From Burkholderiales bacterium (GTDB lineage Bacteria; Pseudomonadota; Gammaproteobacteria; Burkholderiales; Casimicrobiaceae): a stretch of 6,085 bases of DNA. Each line of letters starts with the position of its first letter. The stretch's first letter is position 1. A model generated the notes under the pieces. It ran no database searches and had not been told where the DNA came from. It saw nothing but the letters and a program-made list of their open reading frames with translations. Positions 1-5,665 of the stretch are shown one piece after another. The position numbers and the translations under genes were made by a program. The stretch lies in contig JANXNO010000374.1 of assembly GCA_025354075.1 (NCBI GenBank), positions 1-6,085 on the forward strand, in the 5' to 3' direction.

Positions 1-245
1 ACGCCCAGTTCGGTGGCGCGCCGTTCAACGGCGGGCCCGCCACGCGCGGTGAGCAGCGCCACTTTCCAGCCCGCCTGTTTGGCCAGCGTGATGCCGAATC
101 CGTCAAGCACCGAGAAGGATTTGATCTCGTCAGCGCCGAGATAATTCAGGCTGCCATCGGTGAGTACACCGTCGACGTCACACACCAGTGCGCGCACACT
201 GCGCATGCGCTCGGCAACGGTTAATGGCGGCGCAGGTTTGGCCAT
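1..245 (-). CDS. kdsC: 3-deoxy-D-manno-octulosonate 8-phosphate phosphatase KdsC (partial, 3' end outside window)
   Basis: The first 81 residues are visible and the rest lies beyond the left edge. KdsC is a cytoplasmic HAD-superfamily phosphatase that removes phosphate from Kdo-8-phosphate to give Kdo, the sugar joining lipid A to the LPS core. The HAD motif I, CDVDGVLTDG, lies at residues 22-31, with D23 the expected nucleophile and D25 the acid/base. It is followed by the family's FSVLDGFGI stretch at 44-52. Motif II reads LLTARGG (64-70), where the usual form is TGR followed by a small residue, so the Gly is Ala here. The ATG at 245 lies only 3 bp after the kdsD stop, so the two genes are almost certainly cotranscribed and translationally coupled. 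A weak AAAGG lies about 11 nt upstream inside kdsD. The active-site motif and the kdsD neighbour make the assignment firm despite truncation. Confidence 0.93.
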   Translation of the reverse strand, partial: MAKPAPPLTVAERMRSVRALVCDVDGVLTDGSLNYLGADEIKSFSVLDGFGITLAKQAGWKVALLTARGGPAVERRATELG

Positions 246-248
246 GCT

Positions 249-1232
249 CTAGACGACCTTTGCCCGCAACAGATCAAACATATTGAGCGCACCGACCAGC
301 CTTTTGTCCGCGTCAAGCACCAAAAGCTGCTGCTTGCGCCCGGCTTCGAGCAGTCCCACCGCTTCGACGGCGAGCGCGTCGGGGCCAATGCTCACCGGAT
401 GCACCGTCATGAAATCGGCCACGCGCGCGGCGTTGAAGTCACTGATTTTTGGCAGGCACCGACGCAAATCGCCATCGGTAAATACGCCCGCGACGGTGCC
501 ATCGGCGTGCATCACGGCCGTCATGCCCATGCCTTTGCCGGTGATTTCGAATAGTGCTTGCGACACGGTTGCACCGAGCGGCACCGTCGGAATCGCATTG
601 CCGGTGCGCATCACGTCTCGCACATGCGTGAGCAGCTTGCGCCCCAGCGAGCCGCCCGGATGAGAGCGTGCGAAGTCCTCAGCCGTGAACCCGCGCGCTT
701 CAAGCAAGGCCATCGCCAGCGCATCGCCCAACGCCATCGCGGCGGCCGTGCTGGCGGTGGGCGCCAGGCCCAATGGACAGGCTTCTTCCGCCACGCGAGC
801 GTCAAGCGCGATGTCAGATTCGGTGGCGAGCGTGGACGCTTCGTTGCCAGTGATCGAAATAATTTTTGCGCCAACGCGCTTGATCGGCGTCAGCAACGCG
901 TTCACCTCCGCCACTTCACCCGAGTTCGACAGCGCGATCACCACGTCATCCATCGCGATCATGCCCATGTCACCGTGGCTTGCCTCGGCGGGGTGGACGA
1001 AGAAGGCGGGGGTGCCGGTGGAGGCGAGGGTTGCGGCTAGTTTGCGGCCAACGTGGCCGGATTTGCCGATGCCGGTCACCACTACGCGGCCTTTTGACGC
1101 CAAAATTGCTTGCACTGCGTCGACCATCGGCTGGCCAATGCGCGCTTCCATCGCCGAAATAGCAGACGCCTCGGTGGCCAACACCGATTTGGCACGTCGC
1201 AAGATGGCGACAGCGTCTACTGCAATATTCAT
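249..1232 (-). CDS. kdsD: D-arabinose 5-phosphate isomerase KdsD (KpsF/GutQ family)
   Basis: This 327-residue protein interconverts ribulose 5-phosphate and arabinose 5-phosphate, the first step towards Kdo for LPS; it acts in the cytoplasm. An N-terminal SIS domain (about 40-175) holds GIGKSGH at 54-60, HPAEASHGD at 80-88, SNSGE at 102-106 and EACPLGLAPTAST at 150-162. HPGGSLGRKL follows at 191-200. Two CBS domains fill about 205-327, with FTDGDLRR at 251-258. The four catalytic residues of the E. coli enzyme (K59, E111, E152, H193) appear here as K57, E109, E150 and H191. The E. coli protein has 328 residues, so this one looks complete and active. kdsC follows after 3 bp and supplies a later step of the same pathway. 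No Shine-Dalgarno precedes the ATG; instead a TATACT box ends 7 nt upstream. Confidence 0.96.
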   Translation of the reverse strand: MNIAVDAVAILRRAKSVLATEASAISAMEARIGQPMVDAVQAILASKGRVVVTGIGKSGHVGRKLAATLASTGTPAFFVHPAEASHGDMGMIAMDDVVIALSNSGEVAEVNALLTPIKRVGAKIISITGNEASTLATESDIALDARVAEEACPLGLAPTASTAAAMALGDALAMALLEARGFTAEDFARSHPGGSLGRKLLTHVRDVMRTGNAIPTVPLGATVSQALFEITGKGMGMTAVMHADGTVAGVFTDGDLRRCLPKISDFNAARVADFMTVHPVSIGPDALAVEAVGLLEAGRKQQLLVLDADKRLVGALNMFDLLRAKVV

Positions 1233-1462
1233 GCGAGGCAGTATAGCGAGGTCGGCTTTCAGGTGGGTGGGTTGGTTGGCGTTTTCCCGTAGGCGGCGCG
1301 GAATTGTCGCGGGTGGTTGGCCGGATTGGCAGATAACTGGGCAACAGCTTTTTAGCGAAATTGCTATTTTACTTGGGCTTAGGCGTCTATTTATCCATTT
1401 ATCAACTTATCGCATTTTAGTGTCGTTTGCCCATTTAAATTGGCGTTTTCGCTGAAAAGCTG
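1233..1462. other. AT-rich intergenic region between hemW and kdsD
   Basis: This 230-bp gap is the longest non-coding stretch in the window. Its right half (about 1331-1462) is clearly richer in A/T than the flanking genes and holds the large palindrome. Its left half is GC-rich, with G/T runs such as GGTGGGTGGGTTGG at 1262-1275. It presumably carries the promoter of kdsD-kdsC. On the minus strand there are TATACT at 1245-1240 and two TAAAAT hexamers inside the palindrome, but none has a convincing -35 partner. An 11-bp direct repeat, TTGGCGTTTTC, occurs at 1276-1286 and 1440-1450. No protein-coding or tRNA signal was seen here. Confidence 0.6.
1240..1245 (-). promoter_or_regulatory. Candidate -10 box (TATACT) abutting the kdsD start
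   Basis: On the minus strand TATACT matches the sigma-70 consensus TATAAT at five of six positions. Seven bases (GCCTCGC) separate it from the kdsD ATG, so a transcript starting there would begin at or next to the start codon. No TTGACA-like hexamer lies 16-18 bp upstream and no extended TGn motif is present. It is therefore a weak candidate, and one of the upstream TAAAAT boxes in the AT-rich gap could be the real promoter. Confidence 0.3.
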
Positions 1463-1464
1463 TT
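1343..1464. repeat. 122-bp imperfect palindrome (MITE-like or long hairpin element)
   Basis: AACAGCTTTTTAGCGAAA at 1343-1360 is the inverted complement of TTTCGCTGAAAAGCTGTT at 1447-1464, with 17 of 18 positions Watson-Crick and one G.T. Pairing continues inward in the same register without bulges to 1378/1429. Over these 36 positions about 29 are Watson-Crick, 3 are G.T and 4 are mismatched. A central loop of about 50 nt (1379-1428) contains TTATC three times at 8-bp spacing. The right arm covers the first two template bases of the hemW stop codon, so the element touches the end of hemW without shortening the protein. No target-site duplication is evident. No T-run follows the stem, so a simple intrinsic terminator is unlikely. 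A miniature inverted-repeat element or a structured RNA would both fit. Confidence 0.6.
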
Positions 1465-2674
1465 ACCTCAAAAAGTGTGCTAGCAACCGATTTTGAAAAC
1501 GTCGTCCCAGCTCGGTCGGTGCGATTTTTGTGTGGTCGCGCAAAATCAAACCTTCCCGTTCGCCCTCATTCAAAACCGCGTTGACAAGCGAGATCGGATA
1601 ACCCGTGCGTTCAGCAAACCACGCGACCGGAAAGCCATCGTTGAGACGCAACGCGTTCAGCATGAACTCAAAACCAATCTCGTCGCGCTTGATGATGCGC
1701 CGCTCGAACACACAACTCGCCGGATCCGCGCCGAGCGCCTTTTGCATGTAATCACGCGGTTGCTTGACCCGCTCGGTGCGCACAATTTTCGCAGATTCGT
1801 TTGATCCCGGCGGGCCGCCCGGCATCGACAATTTGCCGTGCGCACCGGCCCCAATTGCGACGTAATCGCCAAAGCCCCAATAATTCAAATTGTGTTGGCA
1901 ACGCATGCCCGGCCTGGCGTAGGCCGAGGTTTCGTAATGCTCGTAGCCCGCCACGCCCAGTATTTCCTCGACGCGAATCTGCATGTCGGCTGCTTGGTCA
2001 TGATCGGGAAGTGGCGGAGGCTTTTTGGCGAACACCGTGTTCGGCTCCAGCGTCAATTGGTACAGCGACAAATGCGGCGTCTGAAAGGCGAGCGCCTCAC
2101 GCACATCCTGCTCACATTCAGCCATCGTTTGCGCCGCGCCACCGGTACGTGCAGCGGGCAATGCAAACATCAAATCCAGGTTCACGTTACCCACGGTCGC
2201 AAGGCCAATTTCAATCGCGCGCTTCGCCTCGGCGCTGTCGTGCACGCGGCCCAGCGCGTAAAGATGTGCGTCGTTGAAGCTCTGAATGCCGATTGACAAG
2301 CGCGTGATGCCCACGGCCTTGTAATCAGCGAATTTCTGCATCTCAAACGTACCCGGATTCGCCTCCAGCGTGATCTCCGCCTGCGGCGACAGACGCGTTC
2401 GCGCGCGCACGCCAGCGAGTATCTCGCCAATGCCCTCCGCCGAGAACAAACTCGGCGTACCGCCACCGATAAAAATCGTGTGAATCGTGCGCCCCCAGAA
2501 CTCCGGCAGCTGCACTTCGAGGTCAGACATCAGGGCGTTGATGTATTCCTTCTCCGGCAACACGCCGCCCTGCTCATGCGAATTGAAATCGCAGTAAGGA
2601 CATTTGCGAATGCACCACGGAATGTGGATGTAAAGAGAAAGCGGTGGGAGCACCGTGAAGTTCGGCCCGAGCAT
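1463..2674 (-). CDS. hemW: Radical SAM heme chaperone HemW (HemN-like protein)
   Basis: This 403-residue cytoplasmic protein belongs to the HemN/HemW radical SAM family. The cluster-binding motif CIRKCPYC spans residues 21-28 (C21, C25, C28). It is followed by DF rather than the extra Cys of true coproporphyrinogen dehydrogenase HemN, which identifies HemW, a heme-binding chaperone that delivers heme to respiratory enzymes. Other family marks are YIHIPWC at 15-21, GGGTPS at 70-75, EANPGT at 104-109, HNLNYWGFGDY at 261-271 and GAGAHG at 275-280. A C-terminal HemN-type helical domain ends in GRRFQNRLLAHFLR, as expected for a full-length protein. The ATG at 2674 lies 9 bp after the panB stop, suggesting cotranscription, though no good ribosome binding site is visible. 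Older annotations often mislabel this family as an oxygen-independent coproporphyrinogen oxidase. Confidence 0.95.
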   Translation of the reverse strand: MLGPNFTVLPPLSLYIHIPWCIRKCPYCDFNSHEQGGVLPEKEYINALMSDLEVQLPEFWGRTIHTIFIGGGTPSLFSAEGIGEILAGVRARTRLSPQAEITLEANPGTFEMQKFADYKAVGITRLSIGIQSFNDAHLYALGRVHDSAEAKRAIEIGLATVGNVNLDLMFALPAARTGGAAQTMAECEQDVREALAFQTPHLSLYQLTLEPNTVFAKKPPPLPDHDQAADMQIRVEEILGVAGYEHYETSAYARPGMRCQHNLNYWGFGDYVAIGAGAHGKLSMPGGPPGSNESAKIVRTERVKQPRDYMQKALGADPASCVFERRIIKRDEIGFEFMLNALRLNDGFPVAWFAERTGYPISLVNAVLNEGEREGLILRDHTKIAPTELGRRFQNRLLAHFLR

Positions 2675-2683
2675 CGTTGCCGT

Positions 2684-3517
2684 TTAGTATCCGTGAATTG
2701 CGTTATCAGGAAAACTAAGCGTTTTCACCTCAGCTACATACGCCGAAATCGCCTCGTCGATTCCCGTATAGCCCTGCATGAAATTTTTAACGAAACGAGG
2801 CAGCTTGCCGCGTGTGATGCCGAGCATGTCGTGCAGCACCAGCACCTGGCCCGAGCAGTCGACGCCTGCGCCTATGCCTATCGTAGGGATGGGTAGTAGC
2901 CGGGTGATTTCTGCGGCGAGTGTGGATGGAATGAGTTCGAATACGATCATCGCTGCGCCCGCGTCGGCCAGCTCTTTTGAATGAGCCGTTAGTGTGGCTG
3001 CGGCCTCGTCGGTTTTGCCTTGAATTCGGTAGCCGCCGAGCGCGTGGACTGACTGTGGCGTGAGGCCGAGATGGGCGCAGACCGGCACGCCGCGTTCGGT
3101 GAGGAAGCGCACGGTTTCTGCCGTCCAGCCGCCGCCTTCAAGCTTGACCATCTGCGCACCAGCCTGCATCAGCGCAGCAGAGCTTTGCATCGCTTGTTCT
3201 GCTGATTGCTGATAACTGGCGAACGGCAAATCGCCGATGATCCACGCGGTTTTGTTGCCTGCCGCGACGCTCTTCACGTGATACACCATCTCGTCGAGCG
3301 TCACTGGCAACGTGCTGCTGCGGCCCTGTAACACCATGCCGAGTGAGTCGCCAACCAGCAGCATTTCGACGCCCGCTTCGTCGAGCACGCGCGCGAACGT
3401 GGCGTCGTAGCAGGTGAGCATGGTGAGCTTTTCGCCAGACGAGTACAGCTCACGCAGGCGGTGCAGCGTGATGGGTTTGCGGGTGGTGCTGGCGGGGTCG
3501 TGTGGGTGTGAGGACAT
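2684..3517 (-). CDS. panB: 3-methyl-2-oxobutanoate (ketopantoate) hydroxymethyltransferase PanB
   Basis: PanB transfers a one-carbon unit from methylene-tetrahydrofolate to alpha-ketoisovalerate, making ketopantoate, the first committed step to pantothenate and CoA. The 277-residue TIM barrel shows MLTCYDA at 33-39, [11 protein letters not shown] at 55-65 (Mg-binding D57), GDLPFASYQ at 95-103 (D96), VKLEGG at 124-129, CAHLGLTPQ at 147-155, the catalytic-base region FELIP at 193-197 (E194) and IGIGAG at 213-218. The E. coli protein has 264 residues; the extra length here is about 12 residues of polar N-terminus. The ATG at 3517 is preceded by an A/T-rich stretch and no Shine-Dalgarno. panC, the common partner, is not adjacent. 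hemW follows after 9 bp. A REP-like hairpin lies just upstream, so read-through from yceH may be reduced; no strong promoter is visible in the short gap. Confidence 0.97.
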   Translation of the reverse strand: MSSHPHDPASTTRKPITLHRLRELYSSGEKLTMLTCYDATFARVLDEAGVEMLLVGDSLGMVLQGRSSTLPVTLDEMVYHVKSVAAGNKTAWIIGDLPFASYQQSAEQAMQSSAALMQAGAQMVKLEGGGWTAETVRFLTERGVPVCAHLGLTPQSVHALGGYRIQGKTDEAAATLTAHSKELADAGAAMIVFELIPSTLAAEITRLLPIPTIGIGAGVDCSGQVLVLHDMLGITRGKLPRFVKNFMQGYTGIDEAISAYVAEVKTLSFPDNAIHGY

Positions 3518-3536
3518 GGGTTAAAAATAATTGTGT

Positions 3537-3605
3537 TGTAGGAGCGGCTTACCGCGACCTCGCGTTCGGAAGGCGCGGTGTGGGTCGCGGCAAGCCGCTC
3601 CTACA
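3537..3605. repeat. REP-like (BIME-type) inverted repeat in the yceH-panB gap
   Basis: TGTAGGAGCGGCTT begins a 23-bp arm at 3537-3559. Its inverted partner at 3583-3605 ends AAGCCGCTCCTACA. All 23 positions pair except 3551/3591, which is a U.G wobble in the minus-strand transcript. Each arm also holds its own small stem: GCGG-CTTA-CCGC on the left and GCGG-CAAG-CCGC on the right. Each has a GTAG tetranucleotide at its outer base, the layout of REP units in head-to-head pairs. The 23-nt centre (3560-3582) is GC-rich. GTAGGAGCGG sequences of this kind are widespread intergenic REPs in Proteobacteria, and REPs are mobilised by RAYT (TnpA-REP) transposases. In RNA this would form a very stable hairpin between yceH and panB. 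It lacks a following U-run, so attenuation or 3'-end protection fits better than intrinsic termination. Confidence 0.8.
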
Positions 3606-3619
3606 CGCACGTTGCGCTT

Positions 3620-4261
3620 TTACGCGCCTAGTTGCACGCGCAACGAAGTCAGCGTGTCTTCAAGCTCGGTAACCTTGGCTTCCAGTGCTGCGACGCGGTC
3701 AGCCAACGCGATTTCGCGATCCAGTTTTGACGACGGCAAGGTCGGCGTGCCTGCCTCCGGCAGATCGCCGCCGAACAACATATGCTGCCACTTGGCAGCG
3801 CGCGCCCCCGCTTCGCGAGGCAGTTGTACCACCAGCGGCGGCGTGAGCTGGCTCATCGCTGACAGCGTGTTTTCTACTTCAGTTAAATCGGCAAATGCAT
3901 GCATGCGCTCCACGCGCGAACGCAGCTCGCCGGGCATCTGCGCGCCGCGCAACATCAGTTCGCACAACAGCGCGGTTTCAGCTCGTTGCAGGCCGAGGCG
4001 TTCAGCAAAGGTTTCGGAATATTTGGGTACCCGGGTCGCCATGCCGGTGAACAGACCGGTGAAACCGCGATCACGCAAACGCTCGACAGCACTCGTCACC
4101 TCCGCTTCGGACAGCGCGGTCACCGGCGCGCGATTGTTCATCTGGTTGCAGCCGTTGACAATCGAGTTGATGGTCAGCGGATACGAGTCGGGCACGGTGA
4201 TGCGCTTTTCGATCATGGTGCCGATTACGCGGGCTTCGATGGCGTCAAGAACTGCTTGCAT
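3620..4261 (-). CDS. yceH: YceH family protein (DUF480/UPF0502), tandem winged-helix
   Basis: This 213-residue protein matches the YceH family (E. coli 215 residues), whose biochemical role is not established. The N-terminal block reads [12 protein letters not shown] at 8-19, [16 protein letters not shown] at 25-40 and NRAPV at 43-47, corresponding to the first winged helix. The second has [13 protein letters not shown] at 104-116. A heptad-like stretch, [20 protein letters not shown] onward (about 181-211), predicts a C-terminal coiled coil, suggesting oligomerisation. A longer frame runs upstream to 4345, but the ATG at 4261 is preferred. It has a GGAG six bases upstream and gives the family length; the in-frame ATG at 4273 lacks such a site. 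The start lies inside rdgB, overlapping its end by 17 bp, which points to translational coupling. The winged helices suggest DNA binding, but that is inference. Confidence 0.92.
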   Translation of the reverse strand: MQAVLDAIEARVIGTMIEKRITVPDSYPLTINSIVNGCNQMNNRAPVTALSEAEVTSAVERLRDRGFTGLFTGMATRVPKYSETFAERLGLQRAETALLCELMLRGAQMPGELRSRVERMHAFADLTEVENTLSAMSQLTPPLVVQLPREAGARAAKWQHMLFGGDLPEAGTPTLPSSKLDREIALADRVAALEAKVTELEDTLTSLRVQLGA

Positions 4262-4868
4262 CGTCCACTCCATAGCGTTGCTGCATTTCGACGAGTAACT
4301 TTGCCAGCGCTTTGCCACGATGCGAGCGCGCGCCCTTTTGATCAAGCAGCATTTCGGCCCCCGTCATGCCGAGTTCAACGTCAAGGAAATATGGGTCGTA
4401 GCCGAAGCCGCCGTTGCCGCGCGGCACATCAATAACCTCTCCATACCAGCGGCCTTCGGCAATGATCGGTTCCGGATCAATTTCGTTCAGCACGAGCGCG
4501 AGCACGGCGGTGTAATGTGCGCTGCGATCTGAAACGCCTTGCAAATCCGAGATGAGTTTTGCGTTGTTGTCCGCATCACTTTTGTGCTGACCGGCGTAGT
4601 ACGCCGAGTTGACGCCAGGATTGCCGCCCAGCGCGTGAACACAAATGCCGGAGTCATCCGCAAGCGATGGCAACCCGGTGTGACGCGCCGCATTGCGCGC
4701 TTTGGCGAGCGCATTTTCCAAAAAAGTGCAGTGCGGTTCTGGCGCTTCCGGCACGTTGAATGCGCTTTGCGGAATGACTTCGATGCCGAGCGGCGCGAGC
4801 AGGCGTTCGAACTCTTTGAGCTTTTTTGCGTTGCCCGTGGCGATGACGAGTTTTGAAATGGGCGTCAT
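4245..4868 (-). CDS. rdgB: dITP/XTP pyrophosphatase RdgB (Ham1/ITPase family)
   Basis: RdgB hydrolyses non-canonical purine nucleoside triphosphates (dITP, XTP, ITP) to monophosphate and pyrophosphate, keeping deaminated bases out of DNA and RNA. The 207-residue cytoplasmic protein shows the full family pattern: [11 protein letters not shown] at 10-20 for triphosphate binding, [11 protein letters not shown] at 48-58, LADDSG at 69-74 with the metal/catalytic acidic pair D71-D72, GGFGYDP at 153-159 and SHRGKAL at 182-188 for base recognition. At 88-93 it reads SAYYAG, whereas E. coli has SARYSG; I recall the Tyr form from Burkholderiales relatives. The E. coli protein has 197 residues. The ATG at 4868 lies 12 bp after the rph stop, and the last 17 bp overlap yceH. 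The rph-rdgB pairing is common in Proteobacteria and supports both calls. Confidence 0.96.
   Translation of the reverse strand: MTPISKLVIATGNAKKLKEFERLLAPLGIEVIPQSAFNVPEAPEPHCTFLENALAKARNAARHTGLPSLADDSGICVHALGGNPGVNSAYYAGQHKSDADNNAKLISDLQGVSDRSAHYTAVLALVLNEIDPEPIIAEGRWYGEVIDVPRGNGGFGYDPYFLDVELGMTGAEMLLDQKGARSHRGKALAKLLVEMQQRYGVDDASSS
4268..4271 (-). promoter_or_regulatory. Shine-Dalgarno GGAG for yceH
   Basis: On the minus strand GGAG lies six bases (TGGACG) before the ATG at 4261. It sits inside the coding end of rdgB and decides the yceH start in favour of 4261 over 4273. It is the only convincing Shine-Dalgarno among the genes in the window. Confidence 0.65.
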
Positions 4869-4880
4869 GGGCGCTGCAAG

Positions 4881-5600
4881 CTACGCCGCCGCAATCGCCG
4901 CCACCTGCGCCGCGTTCAATTGATTCAAACCTTCCGCAGCGAGCGCCAACAACGCGTCCATTTCAGCGCGGCTGAACGGAGCGCCTTCGGCGGTGCCCTG
5001 CACTTCGACGAAGCCGCCGTTGCCGGTCATCACGACGTTCATGTCGGTCTCGCAGTTCGAGTCTTCTACATAGTCGAGATCGAGAACCGGCATGCCTTGA
5101 TAGATGCCTACGGAGACTGCGGCTACAGAGTCATTCAACGGTGACGCCGCGAGCGTTCCCGCTTTCACCAGTTTGTTCAGCGCGATGGACAGCGCAACAT
5201 ACGCGCCGGTGATCGATGCGCAGCGCGTGCCGCCGTCGGCTTGCAACACGTCGCAATCGAGCGTGATCTGCCGCTCGCCGAGCTTCTTCAAATCGACCAC
5301 GGCGCGCAGGCTGCGACCAATCAGGCGCTGAATTTCTTGCGTGCGACCGCTTTGCTTCCCGCTCGCGGCTTCGCGCCGTGAGCGCGTGTGCGTGGAGCGC
5401 GGCAGCATGCCGTATTCCGCCGTCACCCAGCCTTCGCCCGAGCCCTTTTTATGACCTGGCACGCCGTTCTCGACGCTGGCATTGCACAGCACGCGGGTGT
5501 GACCACATTCGATCAGCACCGAGCCTTCGGCATGCACGGTGAAGTGCGGTGTGATTTTGACGGGGCGGAGCTGGTTGGCGGTACGGTTGGATGGACGCAT
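4881..5600 (-). CDS. rph: Ribonuclease PH
   Basis: RNase PH is a phosphate-dependent 3'-5' exoribonuclease that trims tRNA 3' ends, acting as a ring-shaped hexamer. The 239-residue protein (E. coli 238) shows [14 protein letters not shown] at 1-14, [11 protein letters not shown] at 23-33, [14 protein letters not shown] at 60-73, [16 protein letters not shown] at 85-100 with phosphate-site R86, [13 protein letters not shown] at 114-126, [13 protein letters not shown] at 177-189 with the metal-site acids D180 and D186, and EVQGTAEG at 199-206. The frame is open for 30 codons further upstream to an ATG at 5690, but that would overlap the preceding gene and add non-family sequence. MRPSNR at 5600 matches the usual N-terminus. 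No Shine-Dalgarno is seen. A TACAAT box lies upstream, and rdgB follows after 12 bp. Confidence 0.97.
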   Translation of the reverse strand: MRPSNRTANQLRPVKITPHFTVHAEGSVLIECGHTRVLCNASVENGVPGHKKGSGEGWVTAEYGMLPRSTHTRSRREAASGKQSGRTQEIQRLIGRSLRAVVDLKKLGERQITLDCDVLQADGGTRCASITGAYVALSIALNKLVKAGTLAASPLNDSVAAVSVGIYQGMPVLDLDYVEDSNCETDMNVVMTGNGGFVEVQGTAEGAPFSRAEMDALLALAAEGLNQLNAAQVAAIAAA

Positions 5601-5632
5601 GCGAGAGCCAAATGAAATGAACAATGGCCCCG

Positions 5633-5638
5633 ATTGTA
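5633..5638 (-). promoter_or_regulatory. Candidate -10 box (TACAAT) for the rph-rdgB-yceH unit
   Basis: TACAAT on the minus strand matches TATAAT at five of six positions and lies 32 bp before the rph ATG, giving a leader of roughly 26 nt. No TTGACA-like hexamer is present at 16-18 bp spacing. The box overlaps the left arm of a small TGTAGG/CCTACA inverted repeat. Its position in the 65-bp gap after an unrelated gene is sensible for an operon promoter. Confidence 0.4.
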
Positions 5639-5655
5639 GGTTGCGCCTCCCTACA
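5635..5655. repeat. Short inverted repeat TGTAGG/CCTACA before rph
   Basis: TGTAGG at 5635-5640 is the exact inverted complement of CCTACA at 5650-5655, with a 9-nt spacer. It shares its GTAGG/CCTAC ends with the larger REP-like element near 3537-3605, but the centre differs. It may be a decayed or minimal REP, an operator over the rph -10 box, or chance; six base pairs alone are weak evidence. Confidence 0.35.
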
Positions 5656-5665
5656 CGGACGAGTC

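Noticed and set aside
1366..1421. TAAAAT hexamers as strong kdsD promoters
   Set aside because: Two good -10 matches exist on the minus strand inside the palindrome, but neither has an acceptable -35 at 16-18 bp, and such hexamers are expected in AT-rich DNA.
685..1455. 256-codon plus-strand open frame across kdsD and into the gap
   Set aside because: It is exactly antisense to the highly conserved kdsD, its product resembles no family I know and is compositionally skewed, and it follows from high-GC codon structure.
1463..2674. Oxygen-independent coproporphyrinogen III oxidase (HemN)
   Set aside because: The cluster motif is CxxxCxxC followed by DF, without the additional Cys of HemN, and the HNLNYW...GAGAH pattern is that of HemW.
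3537..3605. Intrinsic terminator after yceH
   Set aside because: The stem is strong, but on the minus strand it is followed by ACACAATT rather than an immediate U-run, and the REP architecture explains it better.
3531..4298. 255-codon plus-strand open frame across yceH and the REP-like repeat
   Set aside because: Antisense to conserved yceH, starts inside the inverted repeat region, and is low-complexity (Ser/Arg/Ala). Treated as a shadow.
4262..4345. 28-residue N-terminal extension of YceH from 4345
   Set aside because: It would lie fully inside rdgB, is Arg-rich and non-family. The ATG at 4261 has a GGAG and gives 213 residues against 215 in E. coli.
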